From: Chromera velia
Taxonomy: Eukaryota > Sar > Chromeraceae
Length of the DNA stretch: 64,000 nucleotides
Reading direction: 5' to 3'
NCBI GenBank assembly: GCA_018398765.1
Contig: JAHBMJ010000179.1
Location: 31,574-95,573 of the forward strand
Shown here: positions 1 to 12,758 of the stretch, one piece after another
Position numbering within the stretch: position 1 is the stretch's first letter
Layout: each line of letters begins with the position of its first letter
Notes under the pieces: generated by a model
The model's database searches: none
Told to the model about the DNA's origin: nothing
Seen by the model: the letters and a program-made list of their open reading frames with translations, nothing else
Program-made: the position numbers and the translations under genes

Positions 1-800
1 AACAAACGAAGGGAAGAGAAAAGGAAACAAGAGAGGACCTTCGGGACAGGCAGCCTGGTGCAGACACACTGCTGGGTCAGGTTCGTTCTTCCTTTGTGGG
101 TGTGGAAAGATTGGTTTGATGGGCAGGTTGTTTCTGTCCGCTCTGCCTTTCATGTCTTCTCTTTTCTCTTCTTTTCCTGCATGCGCATGTGTTCTCTCTC
201 GTGGAGTGCTTTTGATGACCAACATACCTCAGTCCGTTTGCAAGCGGCACGTTGTCTGTGGGTGAGCTTGCGTACTTGACCCTGATAATCTGGTTGGTTG
301 CGTACCCAATCACGTTCACTGCATGCAATCATGGAGGAAGACAAAGAGAGAGAAAAAGGGACAAGGAAAAGTCAAAGACAAAGACAAAAAATGGAAAGAC
401 GTTGGTTGAAAAGGGAGGAGACAAAAGACAGAAAAAAGACGCAGAGGTAGGGCAAAGTAGAGACAGACAGAGGTAGAGAGAGGTACAGAGAGAATCGGCG
501 AAACTCTCTCGGGAAAGCTACACACAAATCAACCAGATCGCATACTGCAGTCAGTCAGACTGCACGCAGGAAAGGCACCAACGTTTCTGCAACATAAGAT
601 GCGAACCAACTCTGATTTGCAGAGACAATACTGAGTGAGGTGGACCCGAAAATCAGAGACGGCTTCAAAGGGCTCAACAAGCGAGCACTATTTCCACGCC
701 TTCCAAGTAGACGCCAAGGCACATGCAACAGACCTAATCGAGCCCTCCCTCTTCCTCCTGCTTCTTCCTACACGTCCCAGCCCAGCCACCAACCTGTCAC
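1..800. other. No gene recognised; left edge of window
   Basis: No open frame here resembles a known protein. The purine-rich stretch at about 340-480 reads as a pyrimidine-rich intron or UTR of the minus-strand transporter gene that starts to the right and must continue past the left edge, because its visible exons stop after only part of the transporter fold. I could not place a further exon. Confidence 0.4.
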
Positions 801-2002
801 AAGAAGGTAGCCAACGAAGCTGTCCTTCCCGCCCCCCGAGTCACCCCCTTCCCCCTTTGGGTTCCCCCCCCACAGAGAAACAAGAACCACACCTCCGACA
901 GTGACGGCAACCGCCAGACCCCTCCACAAGTCCGGCCGCTCCCCGAGAAACACCAGAGACATCAGATACACAAACGCAGGGGACGACTGCTCGACGGCAG
1001 TGTTAGCGCTGGCGCTGGTGATAGTCAGCGTGTAGTACCTGCATCCATGCATGCATGCAGGGCCGTATTTATGGAATAAGTTCATTCAGACATGCTGTCG
1101 AGGAGGACGAAGCAGTGATAAAGCATAAATGGAGTCGAAGGCTTCGAACTTCTGAGACAGAATGTGCCTCCATTATGTTGTATAAGGACCTTTTCTGCTT
1201 CTTTGTCTCCAGCTTCGTGTCTCCAGCTTCGTGGCTTGGCCCGGATCAGCTTGGTGTCTCTCTCTGCTTCAGCAAAGCCAGCTGGTAACCATGCGTGGGC
1301 GTGTCCCCCCCCGTAGCAAATGACTGACCGTGTACACGCAAAAATGTCAGCCTCTCTTTGTGCCACATAGGTCTTCTGCGCAGCCTGCAAAGGCAGTTCT
1401 TTCTTCCTTGAGAACATACAGCGCCTGCCTATCTCTTGTCAAGAAGGTTTCTTGGCCACCTCTTGTTTCTACTTCTCTCCTTCGATCTGCTTTCCTTCGC
1501 TCTCCTCCTTTCTTCTTTCCTTCCCTCCTGCTTTTCTTTTTTCCTTCCTTCCTTTCTCTCTCTCGCTCTCGGTTCGTTTATGCTGGCGCATTAGTGTGAA
1601 CATGTCCTCTTCCTTCGTGATACACTGCTCTTCAGACTGTTCCCTCGGTAGTTTTTGTCGGATGGTCGGAGAGACGACACAATGCGCCTGCTTGCACTGC
1701 CTGACTGACCAGAGCCAAGTAGAGAACTGCGATATGGTGCCGCTGAAGAAGGCGACACGAGCCAGATACCCCCAAGGAAGACCACCCAGGTACGCAGGAT
1801 TGCACAGAGACGGCCCCCCTCCCCTATATTTGGAGACAAAGCGCCACGTCAACCAGAGGGGAAAGAAAATCACTCCTACCACACAAGACCCGACCAGTCT
1901 GAACACCCCCAGGTTTGGATAGGAAGCAGCCATGTCCGACCCAAACTTGATCATGCACAGCCACATGCACACGCATCCTGCTACAGAAAGGAGGGCGCAT
2001 CC
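801..2002 (-). CDS. Drug/metabolite-transporter (EamA/SLC35F-like) membrane protein, partial
   Basis: Two exons fit together. The upstream one (2002 down to 1710) follows a TTCCGGCAG acceptor and encodes hydrophobic segments such as CALLSVAGCVCMWLCM and FRLVGSCVVGVIFFPLWL, ending FSTWLW. It joins in phase, across a GTCAGT donor, to an exon starting at 1038 that encodes YYTLTITSASANTAVEQSSP, then FVYLMSLVFLGERP and LAVAVTVGGVVLVSLW. The order 'small-residue helix, ASANT..EQSSP, FLGE, GGVVLVS' is the typical middle of EamA/SLC35F carriers of the DMT superfamily, which move nucleotide sugars, metabolites or vitamins across endomembranes. The substrate cannot be read. The donor near 801 (GTGACA) is one of two options (the other gives 795). 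The first exon, upstream of 2002, and the C-terminal helices, left of 800, were not found. It is divergent from WDR3. Confidence 0.7.
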
Positions 2003-2641
2003 CTGCCGGAAGAGAAAAAGGGACGATCGCATTCGACGCCAGCACAATGTCAACAGACCAGGTAAGAGACGGGAAACGAAAATAAATTCAGCTATGGGGG
2101 ATCCGTACACTCTGCATTGCTCCGACTCCCATCACGAAAAATCAGCTTATCAACAAGAACGAGAGCATCAGGCAAGACGATGTCCAGTGATCCGTTAAGT
2201 TGTTGGAGACCGCATCTGACACAGCTCATTCGGCAGCGGGAGCTGGAAACGGGATGACTGCATGGTGGAGGAGGGCGATGGAGGGCCGGCGTCTCCCGAT
2301 GTGCATGCATGTCGGCCCGTGGCCCCCCCCACGGGCCGCCCGCAAGTGTTGACATGTGAGGCATGATGAGGAAACACTGAAGAGTACGTCACTCTACGTC
2401 TCCCATAATCTTCTGGCTCTTTCTCTCTCACTACGGACATTCGGGCAGTCAACAAGTTAACGTCTTTCAGTCCTTAAATGACGGAATGAATTGCGCGCTC
2501 TTTGCTTTCGGAGACGGGTGGGGTGCACGGATACGAAGACAGACTGAGCGGAGACGGCAATTTCCTTCTGCATTGATTTAGAAAGTCGCGTTCTTTTTAG
2601 CCTCGCGTTTCCAGTCCCTTTCAAGCCTTTCTCCAGGGGGG
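2003..2641. other. Intergenic region between divergent transporter and WDR3 genes
   Basis: This region separates the minus-strand transporter exon from the plus-strand WDR3 start and probably holds the transporter's first exon and both promoters. I see no clear TATA element. It contains a perfect GC-rich inverted repeat (2313-2338: 10-bp arms CGGCCCGTGG, 6-nt C loop). Confidence 0.4.
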
Positions 2642-5600
2642 ATGGTGAAGTCTTACTTGCGCTACCAGTTTGCGGGTGACGCAGGTGTGATTTGCTCTCC
2701 TGAGTGCAATACGATCTTTCACCACGACCCCCGCTTCGTCCTCTGCGGTCGGTCGGTTGGTTGTTTCCTCTCTCCCTCTGTCTCTCTTCCGACTAACACG
2801 AAATTAACAAGGAGCCAACGAAGTTTTTCCAGTCATCTTTTGTGTCTCCAACTTCGTTCCGTTCCACTGGTCCTGCCTGTCTGACCCCCCCCCTGCAGGG
2901 ACGAACGAGTCAGTCACAGTATGGGACGCTCGGAAGGCCAGCGTGGAGGCCAAGTTCCTCGTCCAGACTCCCCCCAACGCACCCGCATTCACCTTCCCGG
3001 TCCGTTTACTTCATTTTCAACCAAGTGAGGGGCCCTTTGCTTGGTTGGCTGCCCCCCTTTGACGCGTCCCTTGTCCTCTCCCTTGTCCTCTCCTTCCTTT
3101 TCAGAACGGCGTTTGGTGTTTTGACAGAGCAGTGCGATTTCTCGGCCTCCCCCAATTCCATGCCAAGTCATTCCTTTGTTTGCAGACGAGAAGCAATCTT
3201 TGAGCAAATCTCTTTGATCCATCTTCTCAGCCCGCACAGTTTTATGTGTGCAAGCTCGCTCGCAGGTGACTTGCATGGCTCGTCACCCCACTCGGGAGGG
3301 TGTGTTTGCTGTGGGGTACTCAGACGGGTCGGTGAGGCTGTGGACTGCCGCGTTGGTGAAGAGCCGCGCGCTTGGAGGAGAGAAGAGCTTCGAGGGAGAA
3401 AACGCAGAGTATGGCCTGGGGGCTTCCGTGAAAACGGCACAGTGCGTGTTGACTCTCCACGGACACAAATCCGCAGTGACAGCTTTGGACTTCAGGTCTG
3501 TCCACTGTCATTCATTCGCATGGATCAAAGCTTCCTCCGTCTGTTGTAATGCTTTCTTTTCTGCCGCCCATATCCTTTTGCCTTTCTTTCTCTCTTGGTG
3601 CCCCCCTCCCTCTCTGTGTTTGTGTGTGAGCGCGCGCGAGCGCACGCGCGCGTGCGTGCATGCATGTGTGGCCTGCTGTGTTCTCTCCCCTCTCCTCGTT
3701 TTTCGTCATTTTGTCTTTCTCTTTTACTTGTGCAGTCCAGACGGATCTCTCCTTGCCTCAGGGGGGCAGGACACAGACGTTGTCGTGTGGGACACTGTGG
3801 CGGAGTCAGGGCTGTACAGGCTGAGGGGACACAGGGGACCCGTGACAGCAGTCCGATTCTTCTCTAAGACCCCGGCCAATGGGGGGGTGGGGGGGGGACA
3901 ACAAGAAGGGGAGGCAAAGGTCTGTTTGCACAAGCAAGGCGAAGTAGACAGGGGAACCCTGTTCTTGCTTCAGTGTCTCCCCTTCCTCCGTCTTCTATGT
4001 TTGTTCATCTTCTGGAGCTCCTTTTTCGCGCTTTTCCTTGGGGTCCTTCTGCATGCTTGCTTGCCAGCAAAGAAATGACGCAACTCCTTTGCATATGTGC
4101 ATGTAGAGAGAGAGTGGAGTAGAGGCCATTTTGATTGACTGTCTGTACTGATTTCTGCATGGGCCCTTGTCGATGAATTTTTCCTCCGTACTGCAGGGAG
4201 CAAAAGCCAAAAGACGCGGAGCGGAAGGAGGGTCAGGCAGCTCGGCGGGCAGTGCGGCTGCTGCCTCTTCCTCAGCACTTGGCGGTTCCCCTTTCATTGT
4301 AAGTGCCTCGAAGGACGGAACAGTGAAGTTGTGGGAGTGCAAGGCTCAGTGGTGTGTCCAGACGCTGACTGAGCACAGAGGGGAGGTGTGGGCAGTTGCG
4401 GTAACTCCCCAGATGGATCGACTGGTGACAGGGGCTGCGGACGGCTTCCTGCGTCTGTACGCGATTCGCTTTCCTTCAACATCCACAGGGGCTAATGGGG
4501 TCGCTTCGGCAGGGAAGAGCGCGCGTGTGAAAGTGAAGAAAGAGACTGAGGAGGACGAAGAATCTGGGGAAGATGTGGAGATGGAGAATGGAGGGAGGGG
4601 GGCTGATCTGGAGGATTCGGATGATGAGGACGAGAACGAAAACGACCATGCGCACTTTCTTGGTTTCGTTCCTCGAGAGAATGGCCGAACAGACAGAGTG
4701 ACATCGTTGCTCTTTGTCCCGTCTGGTTCCGGTCACCCCAATTCTTCTTCTTCTTCTTCTTCTGCCCCGTCTCTGCTGCTGTGCCATGGCCCTTCTCGTC
4801 TCGTTGAGATCTTCAGAGTGTTTGATTCTGCAGAAAGGGAGAAGCGTAGAAAAAGAAGGGAGAGAAGGCAGAAGGAAAAGGCGGCAAAGCGACAAAAGAA
4901 AAAACAGGAAATGGAAGAGGCCGGTTTGACAGCAGGGGATTCCCTTATGAGTGACATATGGGATGACGGAGAGGAAGGAGGAGGAGAGGAGGGAATGGAA
5001 GGTCCTGTCGGATTCGACAAGGGGACCGATGAGGCAGTTCTTGAGATGGCAGCTCATGTGTGTGTCTCGGCATCCGGCCGCATTCGTTCCCTTGACATGC
5101 ACGCCCCCCGGGGGGGGATTGTCCTTGGCGGCTTGCTTGAGAGTGATTCAGTGGGGCCCTCCTTCCATTTGGCGGTGGCTCTTGAGAACAACCAGCTGGA
5201 AATTCGGAGAGGAAGGGAGGCAAGGATCGTGCATTTCAAAAAAGACAAGGTCAGACAGCCACCTCTTTTCCTTAACTTCCCCTCCTTCAGACAGAGAGGG
5301 AAGGAGAAGGGGGTAGAGAGACCTCGCGAGTGCGAGGCAGAGAAAAGAAAACCACCGTGGCGCCCGGTGCCTTTTGGACGTTTTCATTTTATCTGCGTGC
5401 ATTCTTTTGCCAGCTGTTGCGCAACAAAGTGCGTTTGTTTCCTTTACAATGCAGCAGCAGTCGTTTGTCCCTGCGCCCTTTGAGTCACCGTTTCGGGACC
5501 CGTCTTCGGTATGGGCTGATTGATGGCTTCGCGGCTGCATGTTCCCTCTCACCGTACTCGCAGGAAAAGGATAAGGAGAAGACAAAAGAAGAGGAGGAAG

Positions 5601-7267
5601 ATGAAGAGGACGAGGATGAGGAAGGGGACTCTCTCCTTCCTGTGACTGCTGCTGTGGAAAGTGAGGGCCACAGGGGGCCTGTGCGGTCTCTGTCTCTGTC
5701 CTCGGAGGACTCCATGTGCCTCTCTGTGGCAAATGAGGTCAGTGAGTGAGTGGGTGCGTCGGCGTGGCTTCATTGTCTTCTGCTTGTCGTCTGGTCTGCT
5801 CAGGTTTACTGAAGGTATTCAGTGTGGCTGCCCTGTGTTCTCTCTCTCTCGCTCTCTCCCTCTCTCTTATTGACTACTCGGCCGCTCGCTCGGAAGTGAC
5901 AGCGACCATATTGGCGCTTTGAACTGTCTCCCTTCTTGCAGAGTGTGAAGGTGTGGAACACCCGTTCCCTCCGCTGTATTCGGAGTGTCCCCCTGGATGG
6001 GGGCGTGTGCGGGTTCATGGTGGCTGGAAACGAGCATGCGTTGGTGGGCACGAAGGACGGAAGGCTGGTGGTGGTGGATCTTGCAGCTGCCGAGGTCCCG
6101 CTGTCTGTGTCTGCAGGGGAGACGGGGGAGGGGTCCGGAGGAAAGGGCAAGAAGGGCAAGGCAGGGAAGACGAAAGGGGGAGACGAGGGAGCAACAGTGG
6201 AAGCCCATGGGGGGAAGGCGGTGGCTGCAGTCGCAGTCTGCCCGGATCTTGCAAGGTGTGTGGGGGGGCGATTATTCTGACTGTCTCTTGAAATTGTCGC
6301 TCTCATCCTTTCTTTCTTTTTTTGTTTGTGTCATCTTCCTGAATTCCTTCCTTCTTTTGTACCCCTTCATTCGTTTGGTGAAAGCTGATCGAGGATGAGG
6401 ACGAAATGAAATTAAGAGATTGTTTGCGGTCGTCCTAGACGGGCATCTGTTGACAGACAAACTTTTGGATCTTACATTGCGGAGAAATAGGGCGCCTTGC
6501 TCATTTGCGTCCTGTTTTTTTTGTAGGGACAGCTGACAGTGAGCAGAAGAATACATGAAATTGCCGTCTTGTCCACATCTGTTCGCTGGCTGTCTTTGAG
6601 CGAACTTTTTCTCTGCGTGTTATCATTGGTCTGTCAGAGAGAGAAATTCGAGAGACGTTCGAGGAGGGAACACTTTTGTTTGCGTTTGCTCTGCTGCATG
6701 CACTCCCTCCTCGACTGTTCCCTGCATGCCCCCCATTTTGTTGTTTTGCGATCGCATCAACTTACCTGCGTGCAGTTTTGCCTCAATTGGCGGAGACAAA
6801 TATCTCCGGTTCTTCAAGTTTGTGCTCGTGCGGGGGGGAGAGGGGGGGGAAGGAGGGGGTGATGCGGGAGGGGGGAAAGAAGTGCTCTGTATCCGTCCGC
6901 AAAGGGAACTTGAGCTGGCGGCAGAACCCCTGAACTTGGCTGTCAGTCCGAATCTCTCTCTGTGCTCTCTGCGAGCTGATCTTCGTTTGTCCAGGACAAA
7001 AAAGGTCGAATTCTATGTCTTTGTTAAAACTTTCCTGTCGTTTTATTTTATTTTTGGAGGCACTCTCTTTTGATCACAAAACAGGGGCTCTGAGGTCGAT
7101 CTCCCCCCTCGTCATACACACCCACTCTCTCTCTCTCCCTCTCTGATGGCACAAAATCCGTTTCCTTGACACGACACGAAGATGCACTCCTCTCCTGCCT
7201 GGTCCTGCCTGCAGCTTTCCTTCTTTCTACGCTTATGCATGCATTTACTCCTGTCTGCCCCTGCCTT

Positions 7268-7314
<47 letters not shown>

Positions 7315-8108
7315 TCTTCCCAGATTTCCCCCACGGGCAAGCACGTGGCCGTGTCTCTGTTGGACTCGACGGTGGCGGTCCTCTACCTGGACTCCCTGAA
7401 GACCTTCCTGACTCTGTACGGACACAAACTGCCGGCAGGAGCCCTCTCTATTAGCGATGACGGAACTTTGCTCGCAAGCGGAAGCGCAGACAAAAGCATT
7501 CGCGTCTGGGGCCTCGACTTCGGTGACTGCAGGTGGGGGGCGGGGGCTCTGTATGGGGGGGATGGGGGGTGGCGGGTTGGGGGACCGGATTTACGAAGGA
7601 GAAGTGTATTCTGTCTTAAGTGTGCTTCTTCCGACTCAGACTCTTGGGGTAAGGTTGGCAAGTGAGATTTTCCGTTTAATCTTCTCCGTCCTCCATTTTT
7701 TTCCACTTCCCCTTCTCTCTTTGTCTGTCTGTCTGTATGCTCTCTCCATCGGCAGGAAGGCGATCTTCGCCCACTCCGAGGCAGTGACTGCCTGCCAGTT
7801 CCTTCCGAAGTCCCACCTTCTGGTGTCCGTCTCTCGGGACAGAGTGATGAAGCTTTGGGATCTGGACTCGTTCGAACTCGTGCAGCAGCTCTTCGGACAC
7901 ACGATGGAGACCCGGTCCCTGGCGGTGGGCACTGACGGAGGATTCGTGGTGACTGGAGGTCGGTGAGGAGGAGGGGGGGGGACGAAGGATTTGTCCTTGA
8001 AGAAAGGGAAAAAATAGAAAGTAGGGGAAGGGACTCAGGTTGTCAAAAAAAGAAATAACGCTCGACAGGCAGACACACAGGACGCACAGGCACTGACAGG
8101 TAGGGAGA

Positions 8109-8160
<52 letters not shown>

Positions 8161-9797
8161 AAGAGAGAGAGACAGGCTAGCAGCTGAAGGGATGAACAGA
8201 CAAATGGTGGTTCTCTGCTGTGCCCTTGATGGTTTGGTGTTGCCTGCTCCTTCCTTCAGGGTTCGATCGTTCTCTCCGTGTGTGGAGACGGACTGGCGAC
8301 CAGTTGTTTCTCTCTGAGGAGAGGGAGGCCGAGATGGAAAGGCGTCTAGAGGCCGACGCAGAGAGGGAGGATGTGGGTGTGGGCACTCTGACTGGAGATG
8401 CGAAGGTGGTGGGAGAGTCGAGAGCAACGAGAAGGACTTTGGAGAGCGTCCGGTCAACTGAGAGGCTCATGGAGGTCAGGGGAAGGAACATAAACACACA
8501 GATTGTCAATTCATGCAGCTCTCTTCCCATCAGACGCCGTCCTCCATCTGACCTCTCTTTCTCTCTCTCTTTCTGTCTTTTTCATGTACCATTGCACAAA
8601 AAGTCCCCCCTCCTTCTGAACTTCCTGCCTGCCTACCTTTGTCAGTGTAATTCTGAATGAGGAAATCAAACATTCCCCCCCCCCCCCCNNNNNNNNNNNN
8701 NNNNNNNNNNNNNNNNNNNCCCCCCCTCTTGCAGGTCCTCGACGAAGCTCAGGCGGCAACCGACCAAGAGAAACTGTACAAGGAGGAGGTCGCGGTGTGG
8801 AGACAGAGGGTGAAGGAGTTCGGAGAGACCATGGGCGAACAGGCACTCCCAAAACCCGACAAACCGACCCCGCCCTTGGAGCTTCTGGGCAAGTCGCCCT
8901 TTGAGCACATCCTCTCTGCACTCAGAAGAGTTCCCATACCTCTCCAGTATGAGGTCCTCTTGGCACTTCCCTTTGCCTACGCCCTGCGTCTTCTCGTAGT
9001 CGCGGCTGCCTTCCTCGATGCCTCCGCCGAGACCTGCGGATTGATTCCGCCCATCAGAGACGAGCAGGAGACGGACAAAGAGGATCAGTTTGACGCGGGT
9101 CCCTCCACTCTCCTCTTGTGCGTACCCCTGGAATCTGTCGCCCGTGCTGTTCTCATTCTGCTGCATGTGCACTACAGGTCAGGAAGAGAGAGAAACAACC
9201 ACACAGTGGAAGGGAAACACCGTGGGACACGACAAACCTGCACGTACGAGCGTTGCTTTGCAAAATGACTTTTTGTGCCTGCGCATCAAACTTGCAACTT
9301 CAACAGGGCGCGGTGCTTTGAAAAGTCTGAGGAGACATTTGCGGTTCCTGCTCCGTTTTTCCCCAATTGTCATTTTTTTTCTGCATTTAAAGAGAGTGTG
9401 AGGAAAAGCGCACGAGGAGCGGCATGGTCACACCGGAAAGCACAAAGGGTAAGCTAACCGGGAACAACCGTTCGTGAAGTGTAACCTCAATCTCTCATTC
9501 ATCACGTAGCTCTTCACTGGTGTTTGCAGGCAGTTTCTCGTCACCCCGGAGCACAGGAGTCTTCTGCTGAGACTGCGACGCACTTTGCGGCCGCTGTTGC
9601 AGATGGAGGCGGACAGGATGTCGTTCAACATTGCAGGCCTCTCAATGCTCTCACAAGAGCTTGCGGCGGACACCGTGGCTTTCCGAGAACGGAAGCCAAC
9701 CACTGCTACCGGTGGCGCTCGCAGTCAAACCACAAGCAAAGGAAAAAAGGGAGGACAGGCGAGTGGAGAAGAACAAAAGCGTAGGAAAAAGACATGA
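2642..9797 (+). CDS. WDR3: WDR3/UTP12 (Dip2), UTP-B subunit of the small-subunit processome
   Basis: The WD40 protein WDR3/UTP12 acts in the nucleolar UTP-B complex on nascent pre-18S rRNA. Thirteen exons join in phase: 2642-2747, 2899-2999, 3266-3495, 3736-3919, 4197-5249, 5564-5737, 5942-6255, 6776-6941, 7324-7532, 7756-7958, 8260-8474, 8735-9177, 9530-9797, giving about 1,221 residues against about 940 in yeast and human. Family marks are the start [17 protein letters not shown], the propeller repeats ([71 protein letters not shown]), and the helical Utp12 domain ending [12 protein letters not shown]. The extra length is mainly an acidic/basic low-complexity insert in exon 5 and a Lys/Glu stretch in exon 6. 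The C-terminus is basic (GKKGG..KRRKKT). Intron 11 holds a 31-nt assembly gap outside the coding sequence. The stop is TGA. Confidence 0.95.
7269..7316. repeat. CT/GT compound microsatellite in WDR3 intron 8
   Basis: A run of CT dinucleotides changes to GT just before the acceptor of exon 9 (TTCTTCCCAG). It forms the polypyrimidine tract of that intron. Confidence 0.9.
8107..8175. repeat. CA/GA compound microsatellite in WDR3 intron 10
   Basis: CA dinucleotides followed by GA dinucleotides, lying wholly inside the intron. It is one of the few purine-rich patches on the sense strand of this gene. Confidence 0.9.
8689..8719. other. Assembly gap flanked by poly-C
   Basis: Thirty-one undetermined bases have C runs on both sides, inside WDR3 intron 11. 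The exon 12 acceptor (CTCTTGCAG) lies 15 bases after the gap, so the coding sequence is unaffected. Confidence 0.95.
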
Positions 9798-10230
9798 ACT
9801 AGAGTGACAAAACTTTAAGTTGCGTGAGTAATCAAAATACGTTTCGACTTTGGGTTCAAGAAATGATACGTATATAGTAAAATTAACTAAAATTAAAATG
9901 TAAATGAGGATAAATTTCTGCATGAATGCGTTAATTTATATCTACATGAAAGTTATGTAATCAAATCTGTCGATATTTGTTTATAAGAAATCAAATATGA
10001 TGTGACATATAATGTATAAACCAGTAATATATGCAGATAGTTATTTTATATATATATTTACATTTTATTTAAGTTACTCATAAGTGATAAGTAATTTATT
10101 GGTGCCCTCAAGCATTATTGCCGTTTTGTCTTATAGAGGTCACCCCCGCAAACGGCAGGATATACATGTGTTGGACCTTCCTGGCCGAGCAGTTTGGTGT
10201 GCGAACCAATAATAGATGATGATGTACCTT

Positions 10231-10560
10231 GGCCCGGAAAGCGAAGCTCTGGAAGGTACTTAAAAACAATTGCACTGCATGATTTCCTTGTAAATCTCGA
10301 CAGAAAAGTGAGGGTGCAGGGGCTTGAACCCAGGACCTCGCCGCGTGGATCTAAAATCCCCAAAATTCGCTTTCCGGGCCATTTGCACGCTTCGCGTGCG
10401 TCAGATTAAAATTAATTTCGAAGGCGCCTCCGCGCCGGTCGGCTCGCTCCATGCATGGCCCCGGAAAGCGAAGCGGGGGGCACTTAACAAACTTTCCCCA
10501 GAGCCCACGATGCATGGAGCTTTGGTCAAAAAAAAAGGCCCCGGAAAGCTCTGCTCCTCA
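10231..10560. repeat. Dispersed GC-rich motif cluster with tRNA-like T-arm
   Basis: GGCCCGGAAAGC or GGCCCCGGAAAGC occurs at about 10231, 10459 and 10537 on the plus strand and inverted at about 10371-10382. Between them, read on the minus strand, lies CCTGGGTTCAAGCCCC (about 10318-10334) preceded by GGATTTTAGATCC, which resembles a tRNA-Leu anticodon and T-arm. It may be a tRNA-derived SINE remnant. No full cloverleaf can be drawn. Confidence 0.35.
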
Positions 10561-11239
10561 TTGGCTTAGAAAAGCGCCAAAAATTAACCACCTACCCTCG
10601 TTATCCCTCGTTTGATCCGATACACTTTCTGCCAGTGTGTCAAAAGTAGGCAGGCGGTTTTAGCATAGTTTTATAGTCAGTACTACCAAACAATACATGT
10701 CGCACTCTTCCAGCATACGTGTCAAGGAAGAAGGAAGAGGGATCGTCTGGTCATTGTTCTTTTGAAAAACTTTGAGACGTCGTTGTTAATGAGTTGCCCT
10801 CTTTCGGGACTACAAGAAGAGTGCCGTCTCCGCTGGCCATCGATGATCGATCTCCATCCCTCTCCTCTCGATTCACTCCAAGACTTTCAACACTTTCAGC
10901 TGCACACCAACATCGGGTGAGACATCGAAGCAATGCACAGCTGTCTGCGACTGTTTGTGTGTCTTCATAGATTCTTGGAAAGTCGTTAAGCGCTTGAGCT
11001 GTTCCTGCTCTGTGTTTGCAGCATTCAGTGTCGGCTGGGACTGAAAGCGTATATGTAGCTGTCCTTGAATATCCTGCGTATGCGTGGGGCTGGTATTTCT
11101 GTTTGTTTCTTTTCTGCCTCTGTCTATTCAATTTGTTGATGCATGTCCGTCTCCGTCAGGAATTAACGTGTCTTCGTGAAAAAATGTGGACTGCGTCTTC
11201 TCCCGGCCTGAATTGGACTGGTCACAATCAATCACGCTC

Positions 11240-12210
11240 ATAATTTTTGCTGAAAAGACTCTTTTCACTCATTTACTCACTCACTCACGCGCTCTCTTCC
11301 TCAATCCCTTCCTCCATCGCTTTATCCTTGCCTTTCTCCCCTGACTTACTGACTCACTCACTTCTTCGCTCATCTACTTACCCTCTCACTCTTTTCCACC
11401 GACCTTCCCTATATGCCTCCTTCCCTGCCTGCTTTCATCCCAGCTTCTTTTGGAATCCCTCCCTCCCTCTGCTCCTTCGCTCACTCGTTTAGTCGCTCAC
11501 TCACTCATTCACTCACTCAGTCACTTACACACCAACCCGCTTGCTCACTCACACAGACACCAAGCGACATCCACTTACTCAATGCCTCTTTCACTAGCTG
11601 ACTCGCTTGCTGACAGACTTCCTCGCTCTTTCTTTCTTGCTTAATGTCTTTCGTTCTCTCTTTCTTTTTTTTTTTTTTTTCCTCCCTTTTTTTATTCTTT
11701 GTGCTTTCGTCCTTCCGTCCTTCTTTCCTCTCTTCTTTGTTTCTGCACTTTCTTTCTTCCCTTCTTCCTGTCTTCGATCCCTGTTTTATTTCTTCATTCT
11801 TCCACTTTCCGCCTGCCTTCTCTCTTTCTACATGTTTTTCCGCTATTTCTTTTTTCCGTCCTTTCTTCAGTTTTTGTTTGCTTGCTCGTTTGCTTAGTAC
11901 TTGTTTATCTAGCTGCTTCTTTCCTACTGAGACTTTCTTTCCTTGGTTTCTTCTTTCCTCCCTGCTTTATTCCTTCCGGTTCGTAACCTTCCTCCCTCCC
12001 TCCTTTCCTCCTTCCGTTCGTCTCTTCCATCTTCGTCCCTTCCCCCCTTTCCTCCTTCCTTCCTTCCTTCCTTCCTTCCTCGGAAGTTCATCCCTCCCTT
12101 CCTCTCGATCACCTTCCCTGCCTCCCTGCTAGGACCTGCCTTTGTCGCGCCCCCTCCTTCCTCGCTCCCTTGCTTGCTTCATGCTTCCTTCCCTGTTTCC
12201 TAGCCTTCTT
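11240..12210 (+). repeat. About 1-kb polypyrimidine (CT-rich) tract
   Basis: Nearly continuous C and T on the plus strand, moving from CTCA-type to TTCC/TCCC-type repeats. Introns of plus-strand genes in this window look the same, so it could be an intron or UTR of an unrecognised plus-strand transcript. The long ORFs in it are low-complexity artefacts. Confidence 0.8.
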
Positions 12211-12758
12211 CCCTCATGAGTCATAATCTAGCCCATGATGATAGGTCTCAAACTAGGTCTCAAATTCTATCCCTCTGTCTCTCTTTATTTTACTCCCACT
12301 TTTTTGCAAAGATATTACAAAGTGGGGCTTGAAGCGGCACCTACTATCGCAGCCGGTAGCAGCTTATCGCGCCTTGATTAATTAGCCCTGAAGTCGTATG
12401 AAGAACGTTCAATAATCTTCAATTGAGGCTACAGGAAATTTATGAAAAAATTAAGTGAATGATGGATCAAAAACTTAAAGTTAAATAAACCATCATCAAA
12501 AAAAAAAAATTAAAAAAAGTTATGATGAAAGAAGGATTATTCAAGATACTGTTCAACCATTGCGATATTTTATATTAAAATGATATTAAAAGAAAATCAA
12601 TTCTCTTATCAGAATCTGATGTTTAAATATTTTTAAAGATACATAGCATACATAGCATTGTGAAAAACCCGTACAGAAGTATTCTTAAATATACGAGTCT
12701 ACAAAAAGCCTATCTAAGCCTCACTAAAGTTTATACTCGTATAATAAAAAATAAGTTG

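Larger units (their letters stand above)
9798..12753. other. Gene-free region: AT-rich DNA, dispersed GC motifs, polypyrimidine tract
   Basis: 9.8-10.1 kb is AT-rich with no ORF. From 10.13 to 10.57 kb a GC-rich motif around CCCGGAAAGC recurs four times in both orientations, next to a tRNA T-arm-like block. The stretch 10.75-11.13 kb has a minus-strand ORF of 126 codons with no recognisable domain. 11.24-12.21 kb is a pyrimidine tract and 12.2-12.75 kb is AT-rich. I found no supported gene. Confidence 0.6.

Noticed and set aside
10251-10385. tRNA-Leu gene on the minus strand
   Set aside because: Only anticodon-stem-like and T-arm-like pieces are visible. No acceptor stem or D-arm pairs up.
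11300-12200. Long Ser/Phe/Leu-rich ORFs in the polypyrimidine tract
   Set aside because: Pure low-complexity translation of C/T sequence with no domain or splice structure.
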